From assembly GCA_900550505.1 (NCBI GenBank), contig URSI01000019.1:1-12543 (forward strand): 12,543 nt of DNA, read 5' to 3'. The DNA is from an uncultured Eubacteriales bacterium (GTDB lineage Bacteria; Bacillota; Clostridia; Oscillospirales; CAG-382). Positions 6,045 to 12,543 of the stretch are shown here, piece by piece. Position 1 is the stretch's first letter. Every line of letters begins with the position of its first letter. The position numbers and the translations under genes are program-made. Under the pieces are notes generated by a model. The model did not search any database. It worked only from the letters and a program-made list of their open reading frames with translations, and was not told where the DNA came from.

Positions 6045-6129
6045 GTGGCATTCAAAAATATTTTCGTAAGAGAGCTGCAAGGTGAAAAAGGGTGATTTTG
6101 CGGATCGCTTTAAAAATTATAGCGACAGC

Positions 6130-6158
6130 TTGCCATATAGTGAATTGTTTTTTATAAT
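6130..6158 (+). promoter_or_regulatory. Promoter for the extended sigma-like gene
   Basis: TTGCCA (6130-6135) and TATAAT (6153-6158) are separated by 17 bases. The 5' leader would be about 115 bases; it holds a GAAAAATTTTTC palindrome near 6207-6218 but no recognised riboswitch. The rest of the 320-base divergent gap (6045-6129) shows nothing I can name. Confidence 0.65.
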
Positions 6159-6279
6159 ATATGGTAGTTGCATGGACAAACGCGGTGAATTTTTGCAGAT
6201 TTGCTTGAAAAATTTTTCTGACCACCAACCTTTTCTTTAAATCGCGCACTATACAGTCAAACGGCGTCGGAGCAATTAT

Positions 6280-7902
6280 ATGGATAAGCAAAAGGCAGAC
6301 AGGATAATAACGGAATATCTGTCGAAGATATATGGGTTTGCACTGAAAAGGGCGTACCATTATGATGAGGCGGAAGAACTGTGCGCTCAGATCACGGCGG
6401 AGCTCTATTGCTCATTGCTGAAGTCAGACGAGATATACAATGTCAGCGGATACGTCTGGCGTATCAGTGAGCACGTTTATTCCAGATATGTTTCTCGGGT
6501 AAAAAAACACCAGGGAATATCGCTGGAAGGTCTTGATATTCCGACAGAGGATGTATATGAACTCGGTGATACGGACGAGAAACTGCAGATACTGCGCCGT
6601 GAGATAGCTTACCTTACAAAGACGCGCAGAGAAATCGTTTATTCATATTATTATGAGAACAAAACTATCGCGGCGATAGCGTCACGGCACGGTATGCCGG
6701 TCGGTACCGTGAAATGGCATTTGAGCAAGGCAAAGCGTGAATTGAAGGAGGGCTTCAAAATGGAAAGAATGATAGGGAAACTCGGGTTGAATCCCGTAAA
6801 GGCGGTGGATTTCGGACACAACGGCGATCCCGGCGCCGACAGCGCGCCTGAATATTATCTCGGGGACAGCTTGTGCCTAAATATAGTTTACAGTGTTTAT
6901 CACGCGCCTAAGACAAAGGCTGAGATAGCGCAGGAACTTGGGGTCACGCCTGTATTTATCGAGGATAAGATAGCGATGCTTGAAAGCAACGGATTTCTTG
7001 TGAGAAAGTCGGGCGGCAGATTCACAACATATGTATGCTTCAGGCCGCAGACGTTTTCTCTTGAGAAAGATGAGACCGTATTGAAGAGACAGCTTGAGGC
7101 AGCAAGGATGCTGGCGGAGTACTATGTGCCGTCAGTAAGAAAGGCGACCTCCGGTATAAGCGACATATATATACCGGGAGGAAACCGTGAGCTTCTGGAA
7201 GCTGCTGCGGTATTTTATTCCGTCGTGTATAAATGCGGTATTGATATAGGCAGAAAATGGGACAGCGAGCCTTATCTCATCAGGACAACAGGCGGCGGTA
7301 AGTACATAGCTTACGTTGAACTTGAGACGGTGCAAGCGGATAAGGATTACGTCCCCACGCTTGAACTTCCGCCTATGTGGGCGTGCGGTTCAATGAACCG
7401 TTGGTCGGAAAAATACCCCGTCTGCTCATGGTCAATAGACAGTAGGTTGTCTTCGCGTCAGGGTATGTGGTCGAACAATCTGACATCTGATTATGAGTAT
7501 TTGTATGAATACATGACCGGTATGATAAGGGATGACAGCGCAAACGCCGAGAAATTCAAACGGCTGAGAGACCGCAGGTTTATTACAGATGACGGAAAAG
7601 TGAATATAATGGTCGTAAAAGGGAGGTCCGAGGACTTTTTTTCAAAACTTCCTGACCCGGATGAGAGCCTCAAAAGGAAATACGCCGATTTTGCGCTGGA
7701 GAACGCCAAGATCGCGACGAACGATTATCCGCCGCAGATGAGAGAGCTCGTTTTTGCCGATAATGTCGCCGGCTTTATATCCAATACCGTAGCGCTCATG
7801 GTAGCTGATATACTTTACGGCAACGGGACTTTCAGGAAACTGACGGATAACGAAAAAGTTACGGCAAACCTGATAATGTTTTCTGACGTTTTACCTGAGT
7901 AA
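6280..7902 (+). CDS. ECF-like sigma factor with long C-terminal extension
   Basis: A 540-residue protein. The first ~160 residues look like a small sigma-70 factor: region 2 at about 8-75 (EYLSKIYGFALKRAYHYDEA..., SGYVWRISEHVYSRYV) and region 4 at about 105-158 (LTKTRREIVYSYYYENKTIAAIA, with MPVGTVKWHLSKAKRELKE as recognition helix). A second winged-helix-like segment follows at about 197-255 (IVYSVYHAPKTKAEIAQELG, IEDKIAMLESNGFL). The remaining ~280 residues match nothing I recognise; they have no clear membrane segment and several tryptophans and aromatics. Ordinary ECF factors are about 160-200 residues, so the extension may be a built-in sensor or control domain. GGAG (6269-6272) stands 7 bases before ATG. 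The gene is monocistronic between its own promoter and terminator, with no anti-sigma gene beside it. Confidence 0.8.
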   Translation: MDKQKADRIITEYLSKIYGFALKRAYHYDEAEELCAQITAELYCSLLKSDEIYNVSGYVWRISEHVYSRYVSRVKKHQGISLEGLDIPTEDVYELGDTDEKLQILRREIAYLTKTRREIVYSYYYENKTIAAIASRHGMPVGTVKWHLSKAKRELKEGFKMERMIGKLGLNPVKAVDFGHNGDPGADSAPEYYLGDSLCLNIVYSVYHAPKTKAEIAQELGVTPVFIEDKIAMLESNGFLVRKSGGRFTTYVCFRPQTFSLEKDETVLKRQLEAARMLAEYYVPSVRKATSGISDIYIPGGNRELLEAAAVFYSVVYKCGIDIGRKWDSEPYLIRTTGGGKYIAYVELETVQADKDYVPTLELPPMWACGSMNRWSEKYPVCSWSIDSRLSSRQGMWSNNLTSDYEYLYEYMTGMIRDDSANAEKFKRLRDRRFITDDGKVNIMVVKGRSEDFFSKLPDPDESLKRKYADFALENAKIATNDYPPQMRELVFADNVAGFISNTVALMVADILYGNGTFRKLTDNEKVTANLIMFSDVLPE

Positions 7903-7917
7903 TAAATTTGCGGTGAG

Positions 7918-7949
7918 AAAAAGCAGGGCGCGGATGCGCCCTGCTTTTT
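7918..7949. terminator. Bidirectional terminator between sigma-like gene and DUF6512-like gene
   Basis: A perfect 14-bp stem (7918-7931 with 7936-7949) closes a GGAT tetraloop. Five A begin and five T end the stem, so it can end transcription from both convergent genes. Confidence 0.93.
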
Positions 7950-7984
7950 ACATATGACAACGGTGTCGGTCGAGGCTGTCAGGC

Positions 7985-8500
7985 TTATTGTGCCGTAGGA
8001 TCGCGGAACAGTCCGATATCCGGATGTGAAAATGTAAACAGTGCGAACAACGCGGCGACTGAAGTGAAAATCAAGAGTCCGGGCAGATCGCGTTTGTACG
8101 CACCGCGTCTTATCAGCATGCCGCTGACAACGAAAGCCGTGACGGTGCCTGCCACAAAGGTGAGGATATCCGCAACGAGAAAGTTCTCTCCCACTATCCC
8201 TGTGTACACGTAGAAGAGCACCACTATGGCAGCCATGCCTGCAAGAGTACCCACAGCACGCGCCGTAACCGACCCCGGGTGATCTTTACCGCCACATATG
8301 AGCTGTTCGGCGGCGGTGAACACGAGCATCGGGAAAAACAGCAGCTTCAGGTGCTCCCATGTGCTTTCGCTTACGGTCGAAAATATTGCCGCCACGGTAC
8401 TTTCGCCCGCCTATTCATAGACAAAGTGCAGCAGGGTACCTGCTATGAGCACAAAAACAAGTCCCGATATCTCGCGGTACAATAGTTTTTTGTCGTTCAT
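7985..8500 (-). pseudogene. DUF6512-like membrane protein gene interrupted by one amber codon
   Basis: The gene starts at ATG 8500 with GGAG seven bases upstream and would encode 171 residues. The first 29 codons read MNDKKLLYREISGLVFVLIA...LLHFVYE, then TAG (8411-8413), then the same frame continues AGESTVAAIFSTVSESTWEHLKLLFFPML to a TAA at 7985. The family pattern HF.YEW.G suggests the TAG replaces a tryptophan TGG by a single G-to-A change on the coding strand (C-to-T at 8412). Downstream are the hallmark SESTWEHLKLLFFP and several hydrophobic helices; the intact protein would be an integral membrane protein of unknown function. A GTG at 8395 could restart the C-terminal 136 residues, without a clear ribosome site. 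The otherwise undamaged frame suggests a recent mutation or a sequencing error. Confidence 0.75.
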
Positions 8501-8513
8501 TTTTTTCTCCGGT

Positions 8514-8576
8514 AAAAAAGTATCACGCACCTGCAAAGGGCGCATAAAATATTATGCGCTGCAACGGTGCGTGATA
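8514..8576 (-). terminator. Large nested hairpin terminator after the nitrilase gene
   Basis: The outer arms TATCACGCACC (8521-8531) and GGTGCGTGATA (8566-8576) are perfect complements. An inner hairpin GCGCATAA (8540-8547) with TTATGCGC (8552-8559) sits inside, flanked on both sides by TGCAA-containing internal loops. On the minus strand six T follow (8519-8514). The next gene's ribosome site begins only a few bases later, so the structure could also act as an attenuator for it. Confidence 0.8.
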
Positions 8577-8596
8577 ACCATGAGAAGGCAAAAATA

Positions 8597-9475
8597 TCAG
8601 CGACGGCTGTCTGATCTGACAAACGGCTCGTCTATTTTTTCGGAAATGAGACGGGGATAGCAGTGAGGACGTCGATAAGCGTTTCCGTGCACTTCGGTAC
8701 GGCGGTATTCCCGCAGACGTGTCAGGTCAAATGATGCTATTGTCATACATTCACCGCAGGGAGCTTCCGCTACGAGCATATCGCGCGAAAGTGAGTCGGT
8801 ATCGTCATATGCGATACCGTCAAAAAGCGTTGAATGACCGTTACAGTCCTCTTTACCATCCGGATAATTTACTGTCGCTATGGCAAGCATATTTTCAAAC
8901 GCACGGGCTCTCAGCTGCGCGAGCCTGTTCTGCTCCATGGGGCAGGCGTTCGGAACCAATATCAGCTCCGCGCCCGAGAGCATCAGCAGCCGGGCACTCT
9001 CCGGAAACTCCCTGTCGTAGCATATCATGGCGCCAACGGTCAATTCGCCCGAGGCGGTATTGAGCCTTGCCGTGGGGAACTGTTCGCCGGGCGTCAGCCT
9101 TATCTCGTCGCCGAAGTCGCAGGTATGCACTTTTGAATAACTGAGGAGGCGACGGCCTTTTCTGTCGAAAAGCACCATGCTGTTTCTCGGCAGCGGGTCG
9201 AATGACTCGAGAAATGTAACGGCAACGGCTATTTCCAGTCTTTCGGCTGCGGCGGCGAAGCTTGAAACGAATGCGCCGTCTGCAGGTACCGCGAGCGAAC
9301 GCAGTTCTTCGATGTCGGCAGGGATAGTATAACCGCAGCTGAACATTTCCGGGAAGAGCGCTATGTCTGCGCCGGCACGGGCAGCTTTTTCGCAGTAACA
9401 GAGCCCTTTTTGCAGGGTTTCCTCTGCTGTGTCACAGGGCATCAGCTGAAGAAGCGCTATCTTTATTTCGCTCAT
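8597..9475 (-). CDS. Nitrilase-superfamily carbon-nitrogen hydrolase
   Basis: A 292-residue amidohydrolase that cleaves a C-N bond (amide, carbamoyl or nitrile) with a Glu-Lys-Cys triad. The triad is visible as E43 in LFPEMFSCGY, K115 in SYSKVHTCDFGDE and C152 in AMICYDREFPES; VPNACP follows in the expected place. The length is normal and there is no signal peptide, so it is cytoplasmic. The substrate cannot be told from the sequence. GGAG precedes ATG 9475 by 9 bases, and the gene starts 15 bases after the ABC ATPase stop, making it the last gene of the import operon. This suggests it processes the imported compound. Its own stop is followed by a large terminator. Confidence 0.9.
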   Translation of the reverse strand: MSEIKIALLQLMPCDTAEETLQKGLCYCEKAARAGADIALFPEMFSCGYTIPADIEELRSLAVPADGAFVSSFAAAAERLEIAVAVTFLESFDPLPRNSMVLFDRKGRRLLSYSKVHTCDFGDEIRLTPGEQFPTARLNTASGELTVGAMICYDREFPESARLLMLSGAELILVPNACPMEQNRLAQLRARAFENMLAIATVNYPDGKEDCNGHSTLFDGIAYDDTDSLSRDMLVAEAPCGECMTIASFDLTRLREYRRTEVHGNAYRRPHCYPRLISEKIDEPFVRSDSRR

Positions 9476-9490
9476 ATTTTAAACTCCTTT

Positions 9491-10261
9491 TCATAATGCC
9501 GTGTTTGTTCTGAATACGGTGAACGGCTCTCCGGTTTCGTCTCTGGCGGTCACGGGAGTCAGTCCGAATACCATGCGCGGCAGATCGCTTGTTATGAATC
9601 CTGCCGGTTTTCCTTCAAATACCGTGCGTCCTTCGTGCAGCACCGTGATGTTGTCTGCAAGCTCGACGGCGTCGTCAAGATTGTGAAGCGTCATCACTAT
9701 GGTTTTTCCCGCGTCACGCATTGAGCGTATGATGGAAAAAACTCTGGTGCGATATTCGGCGTCAAGGTTTGCGGTGGGTTCGTCAAGAAGTACGGCAGGC
9801 GCATTTTGGGCGAGGAGCATGGAAAAAAACGCTATCTGGCGTTCGCCTCCCGAAAGCTCGGATACGAGGTCGTCACAATGAGCCTCGATACCCGCGAGCT
9901 TTATTGCGTGTATTGCCGCTTTTCTGTCGTTTTCAGAAAGCCTTCCGCCACGCAGATACGGCTGCCTTCCGAATTCCGCAAGCGTTTTTACGGTGACCGG
10001 CGGCAGCGGCAGGGTCTGTGACATTATCGCGACCGTCTGTGCACGCCGTGAAGCGGAAAGCGACCCGGCGGGGACGCCGTCAAAGGTGATGCTGCCGGAA
10101 AAGCGTTTATATACACCGGCAATACAACGGAGAAGCGAGGTCTTGCCGCTGCCGTTTTTCCCTATCAGTACGGTGATTTCTCCGTTTCTCGCCGTCAGAC
10201 GCGTATCGGACAGTATCTGTTTTTTGCCGCGGTACAGAGATATTCCGTTACATATTATCAC
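9491..10261 (-). CDS. ABC transporter ATPase, FecE/BtuD type
   Basis: A 256-residue ATP-binding subunit that powers import of an iron-siderophore, heme, corrinoid or similar complex. It shows Walker A GKNGSGKT (34-41), Q-loop SQ (Q82), signature LSGGE (136-140), Walker B VLLDEP (157-162, catalytic E161) and switch H193. I choose GTG 10261 because GGAG lies 8 bases upstream, the protein then begins right before the first strand, and the GTGA overlaps the permease stop. A longer frame upstream only reads through the permease gene. The GTG start with a 4-base overlap implies translational coupling to the permease. Confidence 0.93.
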   Translation of the reverse strand: MIICNGISLYRGKKQILSDTRLTARNGEITVLIGKNGSGKTSLLRCIAGVYKRFSGSITFDGVPAGSLSASRRAQTVAIMSQTLPLPPVTVKTLAEFGRQPYLRGGRLSENDRKAAIHAIKLAGIEAHCDDLVSELSGGERQIAFFSMLLAQNAPAVLLDEPTANLDAEYRTRVFSIIRSMRDAGKTIVMTLHNLDDAVELADNITVLHEGRTVFEGKPAGFITSDLPRMVFGLTPVTARDETGEPFTVFRTNTAL

Positions 10262-11268
10262 GGCGTTCGCTCCTTTCTCAGCAGAAGCCAGAGGAAAAAC
10301 GGCGCGCCCAGTGCCGCCATCAGGATCCCCGCCGGCAATTCCGCGGGCATAAAAAGCGTCCGTGCCGCAAGGTCTGAGAGCACCACAAGCGAACCGCCGC
10401 AAAGGCAGCAGAAGGGAATAAGCACGCGCATATCGTTCCCTGCCATGCGGCGCGCCATGTGAGGGACTATCAGACCGACAAATCCGAGCAGTCCGGCAAA
10501 TGAGACGGCGGCTGCACACAGCAGGCTCGCCGTTGCTATCGCAGTGAATCTTACGGTTTTTACCCTGACGCCGAGGCTGCCGGCAAGTTCGTCCCCGAGG
10601 CAAAGCAGGTTGAGACGCTGCGCGAGCAGCATTGCGACTGCCGTGCCGACTGCTATCATCAGGGACGGTATGAGCAGCTCGTCCGTGTGTATCCCCGTAA
10701 AACCGCCCGCCGAAAATGCCGCATATGACGGGAGCACATCCGGGTACAGCTGTGAAAGGAACGATATACCCGAATTCAGAAGCGCGCCTGCCGCTACTCC
10801 TGCGAGCACCACCGTTGCCCTCGTATTGCTACGGCGTGCGGAAAACGAAATGCCGAGCACACACAAGGTGGTTATCAGCGCACCCGCAAACGCAGCGGCC
10901 GGAAGAAATCTGAAATAGGCGGGGAAAAAGCACATGCAGATCATGGAAGCAAATCCGGCTCCGGCGTTTACTCCTATGACATTGGGACTGCACAGGTCGT
11001 TGTCCGTCGCGTTTTGCAACAGCAGTCCTGCCGTCGCAAGTGCGGCGCCGGCGAGCATGGCTGCGATCACTCTCGGAAGACGCAGCTCAAGCAGTATTAT
11101 TTTAGAGGTGTTTTCGTATTCGCCGCCTGTTATCACTCCGAAAATATCGGATATCTCAAGCCGCACGCTGCCGAAAACGAATCCGGCAAGAACGCTCAGA
11201 ATCGTGAAAGCGGCAGCAAGCGCGAACAGCAGCACACGACCCGCGCACTTTCGTCCGTGTTCAGTCAT
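10258..11268 (-). CDS. ABC transporter permease, FecCD family
   Basis: A 336-residue integral membrane subunit with about ten hydrophobic segments. The family signature is clear: LELRLPRVIAAMLAGAALATAG, then LLLQNATDNDLCSPNVIGVN and, near the C-terminus, GLLGFVGLIVPHMARRM..ND, the loop that contacts the ATPase. ATG 11268 is chosen because GGAGGGAG lies 6-10 bases upstream; it overlaps the binding-protein stop by 8 bases. The open frame extends 28 codons further up, but only into the binding-protein gene. Only one permease is present, so it should work as a homodimer with the ATPase. The family moves siderophores, heme and corrinoids; the exact cargo is unknown. Confidence 0.94.
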   Translation of the reverse strand: MTEHGRKCAGRVLLFALAAAFTILSVLAGFVFGSVRLEISDIFGVITGGEYENTSKIILLELRLPRVIAAMLAGAALATAGLLLQNATDNDLCSPNVIGVNAGAGFASMICMCFFPAYFRFLPAAAFAGALITTLCVLGISFSARRSNTRATVVLAGVAAGALLNSGISFLSQLYPDVLPSYAAFSAGGFTGIHTDELLIPSLMIAVGTAVAMLLAQRLNLLCLGDELAGSLGVRVKTVRFTAIATASLLCAAAVSFAGLLGFVGLIVPHMARRMAGNDMRVLIPFCCLCGGSLVVLSDLAARTLFMPAELPAGILMAALGAPFFLWLLLRKERTP

Positions 11269-12262
11269 TTTCTCCCTCCGGATAGAGAAGCGAGGCGAGA
11301 ACCGAATATGCTTCGTCCCATCGTGCGTTGGGCTTGTAATGGAACAATTCACGGTCGAGAAAATATACGCGTCCCGATTTCACGGCCTCAAGATCACGCC
11401 ATCCGCTTTGGGTCAGGAGCTCGTTCATGTGTTCGGTGGCTGCCTGTTCGTTTCCGTGGGTAACTATCAGTATCACGTCCGGCTGGCATATGAGCACGTG
11501 CTCGAGCGATAGCCCCTGTGAAAGAGCCGTGGCATCGTCGGCAATGTTATGCGCGCCCAGCTGCTCGAGCATTACCCCCACAAAATGGTCGCGTGCGGTT
11601 TTGGCTTTTGTGGATGAATCGCTCGTGCCTCCGCGTACAAAGAGCACATTCGCTTCTTCGGCTGACTCTTCGCAGCGTGACAGCACGGAGCTGACACGTT
11701 CGGATACATCCGTGCCGTATTGCCTGTATGCATCTTTGTTTCCCGTTATGTCGGTGAATATTTTAAGCGTTTGGAGATATTGCTCAAACGTTTCGACGCT
11801 CAGCAGCGCGCAGGGCACGCCGGCAGCTCTCATCACCTCACACGCATTCACCTGTGCGGCGGTGTCTGCCGACGCTATGACAAAATCGGGTGCGGCTGCC
11901 GCGAGCAGCTCGGTGTTGATATTCATTCCGGCACCTTGGTCTACCAGCACGGCGTCTTCGCCTGCAAAACCGCGTTCCACCGAATCTCCCACGGTCACGG
12001 CGACCTCTCCTCCCGCAAGCTTCCAGATCTCCGCAAATGACGCAAACAGTACGGCGACCCTGCCCGGAGCTTTGTCAAGCGTTACAAGCCTGCCCGTGGA
12101 ATCGGTAAATTCAATGATTTCACCGCCGGACTGTGAGCCGGAAACGTCCGTGACCTCGTTGCAGGCCGTGAATGTGAATGCGGAGACTGTTGCGATAAGC
12201 ACCGACAACAGCATAGCCGATATACGAGTCGTTGATTTATGATGCGAATTGTTTTTAAACAT
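11261..12262 (-). CDS. ABC transporter substrate-binding lipoprotein, FepB/BtuF type
   Basis: A 333-residue extracytoplasmic receptor. It has a basic start, a hydrophobic stretch (AMLLSVLIATVSAFTF) and the lipobox FTAC, so C34 would be lipidated after cleavage by signal peptidase II. The mature part shows the class III fold: DSTGRLVTLDKAPGRVAVL in the N-lobe, FASFAEIWKLAGG, then a long helix and a C-lobe with CQPDVILIVTHG. An AAAGGA ribosome site precedes ATG 12262. It is the first gene of the binding protein-permease-ATPase-nitrilase operon. The FASFAEIWKLAGG type is common in Clostridia, with iron-complex or corrinoid annotation; the true ligand is not deducible. The serine/glycine linker after C34 is usual. 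Confidence 0.92.
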   Translation of the reverse strand: MFKNNSHHKSTTRISAMLLSVLIATVSAFTFTACNEVTDVSGSQSGGEIIEFTDSTGRLVTLDKAPGRVAVLFASFAEIWKLAGGEVAVTVGDSVERGFAGEDAVLVDQGAGMNINTELLAAAAPDFVIASADTAAQVNACEVMRAAGVPCALLSVETFEQYLQTLKIFTDITGNKDAYRQYGTDVSERVSSVLSRCEESAEEANVLFVRGGTSDSSTKAKTARDHFVGVMLEQLGAHNIADDATALSQGLSLEHVLICQPDVILIVTHGNEQAATEHMNELLTQSGWRDLEAVKSGRVYFLDRELFHYKPNARWDEAYSVLASLLYPEGEND

Positions 12263-12282
12263 AAAAAATCCTTTTCTTCATG

Positions 12283-12322
12283 CGAAGGTGCCCGCGGCGC
12301 GAATCGCGACGCGGGTGCTTCG
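12283..12322 (-). promoter_or_regulatory. GC-rich leader hairpin upstream of the ABC import operon
   Basis: CGAAG (12283-12287), CCCGCG (12291-12296) and CGCG (12298-12301) pair with CGCG (12305-12308), CGCGGG (12310-12315) and CTTCG (12318-12322) around a 3-base loop, with small internal mismatches. It ends about 20 bases before the start codon and just before the AAAGGA site. It may end the upstream gene or control this operon. The rest of the 167-base gap holds a short CCTTG/CAAGG hairpin near 12350 and no recognised riboswitch or clear promoter. Confidence 0.5.
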
Positions 12323-12429
12323 TCAATAGGAACGGGATCTTTTAAGGCCCTTGCCCGCAAGGCGGTACGGCAGCCCCTTGTTCGTTTCAACGGTTGCGTT
12401 TCAGTTTATTTCTATCGGTATTTTTGACC

Positions 12430-12543
12430 TCAGCAGGAAGCGCCGCCTATCACAGTTTTTTTCATCACCGCTTCTTTATCCAGCGTTCCGTTGAGCAACT
12501 TGTTTTCGACATAATCGAAACCGAGCCTTGCTATGGTGTCGGC
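12430..12543 (-). CDS. C-terminal end of an unidentified gene (partial)
   Basis: A frame enters from the right edge and ends at TGA 12430-12432, giving 37 residues beginning ADTIARLGFDYVENKLL and ending KKTVIGGASC. The stretch could be the last helix and strand of a sugar-type binding protein, but this is too short to assign. The ABC operon starts 167 bases further on in the same direction. Confidence 0.5.
   Translation of the reverse strand, partial: ADTIARLGFDYVENKLLNGTLDKEAVMKKTVIGGASC

Noticed and set aside
6052..6360. Minus-strand 102-residue frame in the divergent intergenic region
   Set aside because: It covers the sigma-gene promoter and start, has no ribosome site and has no recognisable family.
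8411..8413. Genetic code reassignment of TAG
   Set aside because: TGA and TAA act as normal stops throughout, and one isolated TAG at a tryptophan position is more simply a point mutation; kept only as a possibility to test.
10262..10603. 114-residue N-terminal extension of the ATPase
   Set aside because: It lies entirely in the permease gene and reads as out-of-frame, arginine-rich sequence. GTG 10261 has a proper ribosome site and coupling overlap.
11269..11352. 28-residue N-terminal extension of the permease
   Set aside because: It overlaps the end of the binding-protein gene and has no ribosome site; ATG 11268 has GGAGG upstream.
11427..12242. Plus-strand 271-residue serine/alanine-rich frame
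   Set aside because: It is the antisense of the binding lipoprotein gene in GC-rich DNA, with low-complexity composition typical of shadow frames.
12263..12429. Cobalamin riboswitch upstream of the import operon
   Set aside because: I looked for the B12 box and the conserved core and did not find them on the minus strand.
1..12543. CRISPR arrays, tRNA or rRNA genes
   Set aside because: No regularly spaced repeats and no tRNA or rRNA signatures were seen on either strand by eye.

Overview
The window looks like chromosome of a gut-type Firmicute (class Clostridia, probably Ruminococcaceae/Oscillospiraceae-like). The reasons are strong GGAGG ribosome binding sites, low-to-mid GC, a MobC/relaxase/ParB/large-serine-recombinase cassette typical of mobile elements in that group, a lipoprotein-type binding protein and a DUF6512-like membrane protein. 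No rRNA, tRNA or CRISPR array was seen.

Region 1 (1 to about 5345) is the right end of an integrative, mobilizable element. In order on the + strand it carries the tail of a helix-turn-helix/sigma-like protein and its terminator, a small unknown ORF, a stretch with three successive inverted repeats (candidate oriT), MobC, a MobP-type relaxase, a ParB-like protein, a small unknown protein and a large serine recombinase ending in a strong terminator. A phi LC3-type holin body lies convergent to the recombinase at the element's edge. The left end of the element is outside the window.

Region 2 (about 5345 to 6045) is the host junction. Upstream (minus strand) is an intact MarR regulator with a near-consensus promoter and a tandem-palindrome operator. 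It is followed by the first ~49 codons of a MATE efflux transporter, which then run in frame into the holin body. I read this as insertion of the element into a marR-MATE operon, which truncates the transporter and creates a MATE::holin chimeric ORF under the MarR-linked promoter. This is the most interesting observation in the window.

Region 3 (about 6130 to 7950, + strand) is a stand-alone transcription unit with its own promoter and terminator. It encodes an unusual 540-residue protein: an ECF-like sigma factor, then an extra winged-helix-like segment, then a long unrecognised C-terminal region.

Region 4 (7985 to 12543, minus strand) is more GC-rich. It holds an apparent import operon of lipoprotein binding protein, FecCD-type permease, ATPase and nitrilase-family amidohydrolase, with overlapping or near-touching genes, ended by a large nested hairpin terminator. 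Beyond the terminator is a DUF6512-like membrane protein gene broken by one in-frame amber codon at what should be a tryptophan. The tail of another minus-strand gene enters at the right edge.
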